A stretch of DNA of 64,000 nucleotides from Acidimicrobiia bacterium (lineage in GTDB: Bacteria > Actinomycetota > Acidimicrobiia > IMCC26256 > PALSA-610), in assembly GCA_026002935.1 (NCBI GenBank), contig BPGH01000001.1, positions 1,289,965-1,353,964 of the forward strand, in the 5' to 3' direction. Made by a program: the position numbers and the translations under genes. Positions 16,711-25,453 of the stretch are shown piece by piece; positions within the stretch are counted from its first letter, which is position 1, and the number at the start of each line of letters is the position of its first letter. The notes under the pieces are model-generated. The model saw only the letters and a program-made list of their open reading frames with translations. It did not search any database and was not told the origin of the DNA.

Positions 16711-18080
16711 AGTTCGGGATCTTCTACGAGCACCAGCTCCCACGGCCGTGGGACGACGACTCGGAGTACCGCCTGCTGCAGGACGCGCTCGAGCAGATCG
16801 AGCTCGCCGACCGGCTCGGCATCGACTACGTGTGGGAGGTCGAGCACCACTTCCTCGAGGAGTACTCGCACTCGAGCGCGCCCGAGGTGTTCCTCGCCGC
16901 GGCGTCGCAGCGCACGAAGCGGATCCGGCTCGGCCACGGGATCGTGCAGACCCCGCCGCCGTTCAACCACCCGGCCCGCGTCGCCGAGCGCGTCGCGACC
17001 CTCGACCTCGTGTCGGGCGGCCGCGTCGACTTCGGCACGGGGGAGTCGTCGTCGGAGGCGGAGCTGGGCGGGTTCATGATCGACCCGGAGCGCAAGCGGG
17101 CGATGTGGGAGGAGGGGCTGCGCGTCGCGGTGCGCTGCATGACCGAGGAGCCGTTCACCGGGTTCTCGGGGGAGTACGTCACGATGCCGCCGCGCAACGT
17201 CGTGCCCAAGCCGCGCCAGAAGCCGCACCCGCCGCTGTGGGTCGCGTGCAGCCGGCGCGACACGATCCACCTCGCCGCGCAGAAGGGGATCGGCGCGCTC
17301 GCGTTCGCGTTCGTCGACCCCGAGGAGGCGCGGTACTGGGTCGACGACTACTACCAGACGCTCGAACGCGAGGGTGTGCCGGTGGGCGACGCCGTCAACG
17401 CGAACCTCGCGTGCGTCACCACGTTCATGTGCCACGAGGACGAGGACACCGCGCTGCGGCGCGGGCTCGAGGGCGCGAACTTCTTCGGCTACTCGCTCGC
17501 GCACTACTACGTGTTCGGCCGCCACCACCCGGCACGCACGAGCGTGTGGGACGAGTTCCAGCAGCGGCGCGCCGAGCACGGCTACGACCCCACGGCGGTG
17601 CAGGCCGCCAGCGAGAACCAGGACCGCCTCGGCGCCAAGGTCGTCGAGCAGGGTGTCGGCGGCCTGCGCGGCGCGGTCGGGACGCCCGACCAGATCCGCG
17701 AGTACCTCCGCCGGTACGAGGAGTGCGGCGTCGACCAGGTGATCTTCTGCTACCAGGCCGGCAAGAACCGCCACGAGCACATCATGGAGGCGCTCGAGTT
17801 GTTCGGCCGTGAGGTGCTCCCCGAATTCCGCGAGCGCGAGGAGCGGCGCGAGCGCGAGAAGGCCCGGCGCCTCGAACCGGTCGTCGAGAAGGTCATGGCG
17901 CGCAAGCCGCCCGAGGACCACCCGCCGCTGCCGTCCGACGACTACGCGTTCCCGGCGATCCCCCGGGCGATGGCCGACCGTTTCGGCAACGACGACTTCC
18001 ACCGGATGCTCGACACGTTCGCCGAGCAGACCGCGCTCGGGCCGTCCGAGGCGCTGTCGGGGCTGATCAACAACCGCTGA
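16707..18080 (+). CDS. LLM class flavin-dependent oxidoreductase
   Basis: This is a bacterial-luciferase-fold (TIM barrel) monooxygenase or oxidoreductase using FMN or F420. The start VKFGIFYEHQLPRPW, ADRLGIDYVWEVEHHF, RIRLGHGIVQTPP and GRVDFGTGES are typical of luciferase-like monooxygenases. It has 457 residues, about 100 more than the core, with a charged coiled tail (about 365-400, REREERREREKARR). The GTG start overlaps the stop of the preceding unknown gene by four bases. A strong hairpin follows. The substrate is unknown. Confidence 0.85.
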   Translation: MKFGIFYEHQLPRPWDDDSEYRLLQDALEQIELADRLGIDYVWEVEHHFLEEYSHSSAPEVFLAAASQRTKRIRLGHGIVQTPPPFNHPARVAERVATLDLVSGGRVDFGTGESSSEAELGGFMIDPERKRAMWEEGLRVAVRCMTEEPFTGFSGEYVTMPPRNVVPKPRQKPHPPLWVACSRRDTIHLAAQKGIGALAFAFVDPEEARYWVDDYYQTLEREGVPVGDAVNANLACVTTFMCHEDEDTALRRGLEGANFFGYSLAHYYVFGRHHPARTSVWDEFQQRRAEHGYDPTAVQAASENQDRLGAKVVEQGVGGLRGAVGTPDQIREYLRRYEECGVDQVIFCYQAGKNRHEHIMEALELFGREVLPEFREREERREREKARRLEPVVEKVMARKPPEDHPPLPSDDYAFPAIPRAMADRFGNDDFHRMLDTFAEQTALGPSEALSGLINNR

Positions 18081-18107
18081 CGGCGGACCGCCCCGGGCGC
18101 GGTCCCC

Positions 18108-18130
18108 GGCCGCGGTCCCCGGCCGCGGCC
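18108..18130 (+). terminator. Hairpin terminator after the LLM oxidoreductase gene
   Basis: GGCCGCGG and CCGCGGCC form an 8-bp stem with a seven-base loop, 28 bases after the stop. It overlaps a tandem 13-base repeat (GCGGTCCCCGGCC at 18099-18111 and 18112-18124). There is no T-run. Confidence 0.5.
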
Positions 18131-18172
18131 CTGACCGTTCCCGCACGCGGCCCTCGCGTTGCGCTCACGATC

Positions 18173-19435
18173 GTGGCCGAACCTCGCATCATGGTCTCGG
18201 CGCGCGAGCGCATCGCCCACGTGCTGCGGCGCTGCGCGATGGGCGCCGAGCCCGACGTCGCGGAGGCCGCGCCGTCGGTGGACGCCGCCCTCGCCCGGGT
18301 GCTCGACCTGGGGGTGCCGGTCCCCCCGCCGCCCGTGCTCCCGCCCCCGGCCGACGAGGACGCCGCGCGCGACCCCGCACGGCTGCGCGAGCCGCTCGGG
18401 TGGTGGCTGCAGCGGATGGTCGCGGGCGAGCGGCCGATCGAGGAGCGGCTCGTGTGGTTCTGGACCGACCACTTCGCGACCGGGCTGCAGAAGGTGCGGT
18501 CCCCCGACCTGATCTGGCGCCAGCACCTGACGATCCGGCGGCACGCGACCGGGTCGTTCGCGGATCTGCTCCACGCGATCGCCGAGGACGGCGCGATGCT
18601 CGTCTACCTCGACGGCGTCCAGAACACCGCGCAGCGGCGCAACGAGAACTTCGCGCGCGAGGTGATGGAGCTGCACACGCTCGGGCGCGGCCACTACACG
18701 CAGGACGACGTGGTCGCGGCGGCGCGTGCCTGCAGCGGCTGGGTGGTGCACCTCCCGTTCGTCGCGCCCACCCGCCGCCCCGGCACCGAGCCCTTCTCGT
18801 CGTACCTCGTGCCCGCCCGCCACGACGGCGGGGTGAAGACGCTGCTCGGGCGGACGGGCGCGTTCGGGCTCCACGACGCGATCGACGTGCTGCTCGAGCA
18901 GGAGCAGACGGCGCGGACCGTCGGTGCGAAGCTCCACCGGGCGCTCGTCGGCCTCGAGCCCGACGGCCGCACGCTCGACCGGGTCGCCGCCGCCTTCCGG
19001 CGCGACTGGTCGATCCTCGCGGCGGTCGAGGCGATCGTCTCGACGCCGGCGTTCACGTCCGACGAGGCGGTCCGCACGCACGTGCGGACCCCGCTCGAGA
19101 AGCTCGTCGCGCTCGCGCAGGCGGCCGGCGGCGCGCCGGTCGACGCCGCGCAGGCCTGGCGGGTGCTGCGGGTGCTCGGCCACGCCCCGTTCCTGCCGCC
19201 GAACCCGGCCGGCTACCCGCAGGGGCGGGCCCTCCTCGGCCCCCACGGCCTCGTCCACACGTTCGATCTCACGACCGCGGTCGCCGGCGAGGTCGACGCC
19301 GACCCGCGGGCGACGCTCGCGCGCTTCGGGTGCTTCGACGTTCGCGACGAGACGCTCGCGGCCGTCGCGGGCGCACCGGACGCCCGCACCCGCACCCTGC
19401 TCGCGCTCGGCAGCCCGGAGGTGGCGCTGCGATGA
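18173..19435 (+). CDS. DUF1800 family protein
   Basis: The protein has 420 residues. WFWTDHFATG and AREVMELHTLG (here FAREVMELHTLGRGHYTQDDV) are the signatures of DUF1800, a family of unknown function that nearly always sits beside a DUF1501 gene, as here. No signal peptide is visible, so export may depend on the partner's Tat signal. The GTG at 18173 is chosen for length; ATG at 18191 is an alternative start closer to the first conserved block (RIAHVLRR). It overlaps the DUF1501 gene by four bases. Confidence 0.85.
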   Translation: MAEPRIMVSARERIAHVLRRCAMGAEPDVAEAAPSVDAALARVLDLGVPVPPPPVLPPPADEDAARDPARLREPLGWWLQRMVAGERPIEERLVWFWTDHFATGLQKVRSPDLIWRQHLTIRRHATGSFADLLHAIAEDGAMLVYLDGVQNTAQRRNENFAREVMELHTLGRGHYTQDDVVAAARACSGWVVHLPFVAPTRRPGTEPFSSYLVPARHDGGVKTLLGRTGAFGLHDAIDVLLEQEQTARTVGAKLHRALVGLEPDGRTLDRVAAAFRRDWSILAAVEAIVSTPAFTSDEAVRTHVRTPLEKLVALAQAAGGAPVDAAQAWRVLRVLGHAPFLPPNPAGYPQGRALLGPHGLVHTFDLTTAVAGEVDADPRATLARFGCFDVRDETLAAVAGAPDARTRTLLALGSPEVALR

Positions 19436-20745
19436 CCGGGCTGTCGCGCCGACGCTTCCTCGCCGGCCTGGGCGCGAGCGGCGCGCTCGCGGCGTCGGGC
19501 CTGTCGGTGTGGGCGTGGCGGCGCGACCCGGACGCGCCCGCGCCGCCGGCGGGTCCCGGCGGGCCGCCCGCGGGCGACGAGATCGCGTTCGGCGTCCCGG
19601 GCCGCACCCTCGTGGTCCTGGAGCTGGCCGGCGGCAACGACGCGCTCTCGACGGTGGTCCCCCACGCCGACGCGCGCTACCACGAGCTGCGCCCGACGCT
19701 CGCGGTGACCGACCCGATCGACCTCGACGGCGCGTTCGGGCTGTCACCCCGGCTGCGGACGCTCGCGCGGGCGTACGCGGCCGGGCGCCTCGCGATCGTG
19801 CACGGCGTCGGGTTCGAACACCCGGACCTGTCGCACTTCGAGTCGCTGCACCGGTGGTGGACGGCGGACGCCCCCACCGAGGCGACCGGCTGGATCGGGC
19901 GCTACCTCGACGCGACCGTCGGGTTCGACGACCCGCTCGCCGCGGTCTCGCTCGGTGCCGCGCCGTCGCCGGCCCTCGCGGGGGTGGCCTCGTTCGCGAC
20001 GGCGATCGCGGACGCCGGTGGGCTGCGCCCCGACGTCCTGGACGGCGACGCGCGACGTGCCCTGCTCGACGCCTGGTCGCGGATGGTGCCGCAGCGCCTG
20101 TCGGGCGGGTTGGCCGGCGAGGTCGAGCGTGCGATCGCCGGGACGGCGAGCGCACGCGAGCGCCTCGCGGCGATGCTCGGCGACGAGGCGGGCGCGCGCC
20201 GCCCCGGCGGCGGGCGCGCCGGGCTCGGCATGGCGGACGCGCTCGCGCTCGCGGCGCGGCTCGCCGCGGCCGCGGACGCGCCGCGGGTCGTGTACGTGCA
20301 GGCGGCGGGCGACTTCGACACCCACCGCGGCCAGGCGGCGCGGCACGACGCGCTCATGCAGCAGCTCGACGAGGGGGTGGACGCGTTCCTCCGGACGCTG
20401 GAGGCGGCCGGGGCCGCGGACCGGGTGGTCCTCGCGACCGTCTCGGAGTTCGGCCGGCGGGTGCGGGAGAACGGGAGCGGGACCGACCACGGCACCGCCG
20501 CGGCGCACCTCGTGGTCGGGCCGGTCGTGCAGGGCGGGATGCACGGTGAGCCGCCGTCGCTGCGGGACCTCGACGAGGCGGGCAACCCGGTCCCGACGAC
20601 GGCGGTCCACGACTACTACGCGACGCTCCTCGACTGGCTGGGGGTGGACGGCGAGCCCGTGCTCGGGCGTCCGGTGCGGCCGCTTCCGGTGTTCCGGGAC
20701 GCCCCGGGACGCGCGCGGCCGGCGCGGGTCGCGCCGCCCGGCTGA
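19432..20745 (+). CDS. DUF1501 family Tat-exported protein
   Basis: The protein has 437 residues. The N terminus LSRRRFLAGLGASGAL is a twin-arginine signal, so the folded protein is exported. VVLELAGGNDALSTVVP, a HPDLSHFES block and the FDTHRGQAARHDALM and VSEFGRRVRENGSGTDHGTAA blocks are the DUF1501 (sulfatase/alkaline-phosphatase-like) signatures, with His/Asp residues that may bind metal. Enzymatic activity is not established for the family. The start overlaps the DUF1800 stop (ATGA). Confidence 0.9.
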   Translation: MTGLSRRRFLAGLGASGALAASGLSVWAWRRDPDAPAPPAGPGGPPAGDEIAFGVPGRTLVVLELAGGNDALSTVVPHADARYHELRPTLAVTDPIDLDGAFGLSPRLRTLARAYAAGRLAIVHGVGFEHPDLSHFESLHRWWTADAPTEATGWIGRYLDATVGFDDPLAAVSLGAAPSPALAGVASFATAIADAGGLRPDVLDGDARRALLDAWSRMVPQRLSGGLAGEVERAIAGTASARERLAAMLGDEAGARRPGGGRAGLGMADALALAARLAAAADAPRVVYVQAAGDFDTHRGQAARHDALMQQLDEGVDAFLRTLEAAGAADRVVLATVSEFGRRVRENGSGTDHGTAAAHLVVGPVVQGGMHGEPPSLRDLDEAGNPVPTTAVHDYYATLLDWLGVDGEPVLGRPVRPLPVFRDAPGRARPARVAPPG

Positions 20746-20748
20746 CGC

Positions 20749-21132
20749 CTACGCGTCCGCGGGGTGCCCGCCCGCCGCCGGCCCGCCGCCGTAGCGCCCG
20801 CCGTAGCGCGTGTAGGCCTCGCGGGCGTGCTCGACGTGCACCGCGGTCGCGTGCTCCGCCGGTTCGCGGCGGTGCTCGGGGTCCACCTCGCGGGTGCGCG
20901 GCAAGCGGTCGGGCCGCGCGGCCTCGGGGACGATGAGCACCCCGTCGCCGCCGTAGAGCGCGCTGCGGTCCTCGATCCGGCCGTCGCCGTTCACGTCGAA
21001 CCACGCCCGGCGGGTCGCGGCGGCCGCCGCCTCGGGCGGCTCGGGGCCCGCCGGACGCGCCCGCACCGCCGGCGGTTCGGGGGGCGCCACGGCGGGCGGC
21101 CCCGGACTGGATCCCGTGGGGTTGACGTGCAT
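20749..21132 (-). CDS. Small EF-hand-like protein, hypothetical
   Basis: With the ATG at 21132 the protein has 127 residues (a start at 21258 would only add arginine-rich sequence). A Pro/Ala-rich N-terminal half leads to FDVNGDGRIEDRSALYGGDG, an EF-hand or dockerin-like calcium loop with D1, N3, D5, G6 and I8 but serine instead of Glu/Asp at position 12. The C-terminal part is His/Glu-rich and ends in a Gly-rich tail. There is no signal peptide. The gene stands alone, convergent with the DUF1501 gene and divergent from prfA. Confidence 0.5.
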   Translation of the reverse strand: MHVNPTGSSPGPPAVAPPEPPAVRARPAGPEPPEAAAAATRRAWFDVNGDGRIEDRSALYGGDGVLIVPEAARPDRLPRTREVDPEHRREPAEHATAVHVEHAREAYTRYGGRYGGGPAAGGHPADA

Positions 21133-21296
21133 CGCTGCCGTCCCTGGCAACTGCCCGCCAGCCCGTCCCGCACGCGTGATCGACCGGCCGGGGCGCCACC
21201 TTGAGCGCCGTCGCCGGGCCGCGACCGCGCCGACGGCGCCGCCGCCCGCCGCCCGCACCCCCGGGGCCGGGGGCGGGGGCCGGCGGGGCCGTGCCG

Positions 21297-21302
21297 TACC
21301 GT
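21297..21302 (+). promoter_or_regulatory. -10 element of prfA (leaderless)
   Basis: TACCGT is followed by six bases and then the GTG at 21309. The 21133-21308 gap holds nothing else that I can identify. Confidence 0.6.
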
Positions 21303-21308
21303 TGGGGC

Positions 21309-22369
<1,061 letters not shown>

Positions 22370-22373
<4 letters not shown>

Positions 22374-23281
22374 ACGCCCCGCCGACGTGGCGCGAGCTGC
22401 GCGCGCAGGTGCAGGCCGCGCTCGCCGCGGCCGGCTGCACCGACGCCGCCGCGGAGGCCCGCTTCCTCGTGGAGGAGGCGTCCGGGTACGGGCTCGACGA
22501 GTGGCCCGACGCCGCGGCGACGGTCGCACCCGAGCGGGCCCGCGCCCGGCTGCTCGACATGTGCCGGCGGCGCGCCGCCGGTGAACCGCTGCAGTACGTG
22601 CTCGGTGCGTGGTCGTTCCGCGGGCTCGACCTGATGGTCGACCGCCGGGTGCTGATCCCGCGCCCGGAGACCGAGTGGGTCGCGGAGGTGGCGCTGGAGG
22701 AGGCGGAACGGCTCGGGCTCCGGCGCCGCCGCGGCCGGGGCCCGCGGGCGGCGGCCGGCCCGGCCCGCCACCGGGTCGCCGACCTCGGCACCGGGTCGGG
22801 CGCGCTCGCGCTCGCGCTCGAGCGCGAGCTGCCGGACGCGCAGGTCTGGGCGACCGACGTCAGCGAGCACGCGCTGCACGTCGCCCGCGCGAACGCCGCC
22901 GGGTGCGGCGCGACCCGGGTGTGCTTCGCCGCCGGCTCCTGGTTCGGCGCGCTGCCGGACGCGCTGGCGGGCACGTTCACGCTGGTCGTGTCGAACCCGC
23001 CGTACGTCGCCGAGCACGAGGTCGCCGCGCTGGCGCCCGAGGTCGCGTGCCACGAGCCGCGCGGCGCGCTGGTCGCGGGGCCGCAGGGCACGGAGGCGCT
23101 CGCCGAGATCGTCGGCGCCGCCCCCGGGTGGCTCGCACCGGCCGCCGCGCTCGTCTGCGAGCTCGCGCCCCACCAGGCCGACGCCGTCGCGTCGCTGGCG
23201 CGCGACGCCGGGTTCGACGACGTGGCCGTCCGCGACGACCTCGCCGGGCGGCCGCGCGTGCTCGTCGCCCGCCGCGGGTAG
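22370..23281 (+). CDS. prmC: Release factor glutamine methyltransferase
   Basis: This SAM-dependent enzyme N5-methylates the glutamine of the GGQ motif in release factors. The 303-residue protein has an N-terminal helical domain ([29 protein letters not shown]) and a Rossmann methyltransferase domain with [15 protein letters not shown] and the substrate-binding motif [10 protein letters not shown]. An Arg/Gly-rich insertion at about 120-140 separates them. Its GTG start overlaps the prfA stop. Its own TAG stop is part of the -10 hexamer for the next gene. The sua5-type gene that follows in M. tuberculosis is absent here. Confidence 0.94.
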
Positions 23282-23284
23282 GTT
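23279..23284 (+). promoter_or_regulatory. -10 element of the small gene at 23291 (leaderless)
   Basis: TAGGTT is followed by six bases and GTG at 23291. The TAG is also the prmC stop codon. Confidence 0.5.
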
Positions 23285-23290
23285 CGCGCC

Positions 23291-23521
23291 GTGGCCGACG
23301 AGTTGGACGTCGACGCGATGCTCGCCCGGTTCCGCGACCGTGCCGCCGCGGTTCGCGAGCGGCCCCTGCCGCCGGTCGCGGGCCCCGAGCGCCAGCGCTT
23401 CGTCGAGCAGGCCCAGCTCGACTTCCAGGACTTCGCGATGATCGGCGACGCGCAGTGGAGCTTCGCCGACGGGATCCTGACGCTGACGATCGACCTGCGC
23501 CCGCCGCCCGACGGCGGCTGA
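23291..23521 (+). CDS. Small conserved-looking protein, 76 aa
   Basis: I do not recognise it. It is an acidic 76-residue protein with a helical, charged N-terminal half (DVDAMLARFRDRAAAVRER) and a C-terminal half, FQDFAMIGDAQWSFADG then LTLTIDLRPP, that looks like a beta hairpin. It has no cysteine, membrane segment or signal. The codon use is like its neighbours and the gene has its own leaderless-type promoter, which supports it being real. It could assist prfA/prmC or be independent. Confidence 0.6.
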   Translation: MADELDVDAMLARFRDRAAAVRERPLPPVAGPERQRFVEQAQLDFQDFAMIGDAQWSFADGILTLTIDLRPPPDGG

Positions 23522-23525
23522 GCGG

Positions 23526-23930
23526 TCAGACCCGGCCGGCCTGTTCGTCGGGGCGTTCGTTCGCGTCCATGCGCTGCAGGAACGCCCGGTCGACCGCGAC
23601 CCACACCGTCTTGGAGAACGGGTAGGCGACGACCGGCCCGATCACCATGATCGGGACGCACACGGCGAGCACGAGGCCGACGGGGATGTCGGGCATGGTG
23701 GCCACCATCATCGTGACGAACACGATCGTGAAGAGGCCGCCGACGAGGATCATGTTGAACGCGAGCGCACCGGTCCAGTAGCCCTGCTCGCGCTCGAAGT
23801 GCAGCCCGCAGCGCGGGCACTCGTCGACCATGCGGAACCACCGGCGGAACAGGCCGCCGGAGCCGCACCGCGCGCACCGACGCGTGAGGCCCCGCCACAG
23901 CATCGCGCCCGGTCCGGCCGTGTCCGCCAC
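23526..23930 (-). CDS. DUF983 family membrane protein
   Basis: The protein has 134 residues. The N-terminal CARCGSGGLFRRWF and CPRCGLHF form a two-knuckle zinc ribbon facing the cytoplasm, followed by two transmembrane segments (about 55-75 and 80-102). This is the DUF983 layout; function is unknown. Its GTG at 23930 lies six bases after TAGGGT, so it is likely leaderless; that hexamer overlaps the stop of the thiolase-like gene. Confidence 0.85.
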   Translation of the reverse strand: MADTAGPGAMLWRGLTRRCARCGSGGLFRRWFRMVDECPRCGLHFEREQGYWTGALAFNMILVGGLFTIVFVTMMVATMPDIPVGLVLAVCVPIMVIGPVVAYPFSKTVWVAVDRAFLQRMDANERPDEQAGRV

Positions 23931-23936
23931 GCGGCG

Positions 23937-23942
23937 ACCCTA
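23937..23942 (-). promoter_or_regulatory. -10 element of the DUF983 gene (leaderless)
   Basis: The minus strand reads TAGGGT, six bases, then GTG at 23930. The TAG doubles as the stop codon of the upstream gene. Confidence 0.5.
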
Positions 23943-25442
23943 GCTTGCGGGGCCCTCGACCCGGTTCACCGTGCCGTCGTTGTGCACCCGGACGCGCCGG
24001 CCCTCCCAGGCCTCCTCGGTGAGCGCCGCGGCGAGTCCCGCGTCGGGCACCGTCGCGAGCGCGCGGCGACCGTCGTCGGTGCGCAGCGCGACGACCGCAC
24101 CGGTCGGGGCGCCGTCACGGTCGAAGGGCACCGCGGTCGCCTCGACGGTGAGGACGCCGTCGACGAGGCCCGCGGGCTCGCGGCGCGGCGCCGCGTCGAC
24201 GCGTGCCTGCGTCCCGGACGCGAGGGCGAAGCCGTGCTCGGGCGGTCGCGTCGACCAGACGCCCGCGGCGTGCTTCGTGAGGTACCAGCCGAGGGCGGTC
24301 GTGAGGCCGACCCGGCCGGGCTCGGCGCGCAGCCGCTCGACCATCGCCGCGATCGAGTGCGTGACGTAGTCGTTGACCGGGCCGCCCGCGAACCCCAGCC
24401 CGCCGGTGACGGTGCGGGGCCGCTCGTCGCCGGCCCCGAGGCCGATCTCGCGCTCGGCGACCTGCACGGCGGACGGGAAGCACGAGTAGAGGTCGAACAG
24501 GGCGACGTCGTCGGTGGTGAGGTGCGCGGCGGCGAGCGCGTCCGTGACCACCGCGGCGATCGCGGGCGAGCGGGTGAGCGAGTCGCGCTCGGTCACGAAC
24601 CAGTGGTCGTGCGCGGCGGCGCCCGCGTGGAGGAACACCAGCCGGTCGTCGGGGACCCCCGCGGCGCGTGCCGCCTCGTACGAGCACAGGATGACCGCCG
24701 CGCCCTGGTCGACGTCGATGTTGGCGCACATGCGCTTCGGGTACGGGAACACCACCATCCGGTTGTCGGGCCCGACGGTACGGATCTCCTCGGCGGTGTA
24801 CGGGACCCGCGACCACGCGTGCGGGTTCCGCGCGGCGACGGCGGCGAAGCGCGACCACAGCTCCGAGACGTGCCGCTGGTGCGCCTCGACGTCGCGCCCC
24901 GCCTCGGCCCGCAGCGCGGTCTCGAACAGCGGGTAGACGAGCGTGGGGGCCACGGCGCCGTGCGCCATCTCGTAGGGGCTCGACCCGGGCCGGTCGTCGC
25001 CGATCACCCAGCCGCAGGGGGCGTCGTCGCCACTCTCCCAGGTCAGCTCGTGGCGCGGTTCGCGGCGCGCCCGCCAGCGGGTGTACATCGCCTCCGCGCC
25101 GCCGATCAACGCGACGTCGAGCTCGCCCCGCGAGATGCGGGCCGCGAGCTCGTTGACCAGCACCTGTGGGCTGTTGCCGCCCACGGTCGACACGGCCGTC
25201 GCCCGCGGCGAGATGCCGAGGGCCCGCGCCGCCAGCGCGCCCGGGTCGGGGTACCGCCACGAGACGATCTGCACGACGGCGACGACGTCGACGCGCCGCA
25301 GCAGCGCCGCGCCCGCGTCGGCCTCGGCGGCGCGCGCCGCGCGCACGAGCAGATCGACGGGTGCCGCCGCCTCGGGCGGCGGCACGCGCTGCGACGTCTG
25401 GCCGACGCCGGCGACGACCGGGGTGCGGGGGTCGACGGGCAC
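23940..25442 (-). CDS. Thiolase-like protein (acetyl-CoA acetyltransferase family) lacking catalytic residues
   Basis: This 500-residue protein has a thiolase fold: TPVVAGVGQTSQRV at the start, ISRGELDVALIGGAEAMY, and LFDLYSCFPSAVQVAEREIG. It belongs to the actinobacterial group usually annotated acetyl-CoA acetyltransferase. Where thiolases have the nucleophilic Cys (CSSG) it has GGNSPQ, and the usual GHP histidine is AGGPVND, so ordinary thiolysis is unlikely. A C-terminal small domain (about 420-500) resembles the OB-like tail of this group. A role in acyl or steroid side-chain CoA metabolism is guesswork. GTG at 25442 removes a non-conserved read-through upstream. Confidence 0.75.
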   Translation of the reverse strand: MPVDPRTPVVAGVGQTSQRVPPPEAAAPVDLLVRAARAAEADAGAALLRRVDVVAVVQIVSWRYPDPGALAARALGISPRATAVSTVGGNSPQVLVNELAARISRGELDVALIGGAEAMYTRWRARREPRHELTWESGDDAPCGWVIGDDRPGSSPYEMAHGAVAPTLVYPLFETALRAEAGRDVEAHQRHVSELWSRFAAVAARNPHAWSRVPYTAEEIRTVGPDNRMVVFPYPKRMCANIDVDQGAAVILCSYEAARAAGVPDDRLVFLHAGAAAHDHWFVTERDSLTRSPAIAAVVTDALAAAHLTTDDVALFDLYSCFPSAVQVAEREIGLGAGDERPRTVTGGLGFAGGPVNDYVTHSIAAMVERLRAEPGRVGLTTALGWYLTKHAAGVWSTRPPEHGFALASGTQARVDAAPRREPAGLVDGVLTVEATAVPFDRDGAPTGAVVALRTDDGRRALATVPDAGLAAALTEEAWEGRRVRVHNDGTVNRVEGPAS

Positions 25443-25453
25443 GGCCCGGGAAC

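Noticed and set aside
18099-18130. Short repeats as a CRISPR or mobile-element trace
   Set aside because: Only two adjacent copies and no spacers; explained by a terminator hairpin. No CRISPR array, transposase, integrase or terminal repeats were seen in the window.
20749-21258. Longer version of the EF-hand gene starting at 21258
   Set aside because: The added 42 residues are Arg/Gly/Ala-rich without conserved features and would approach the prfA promoter.
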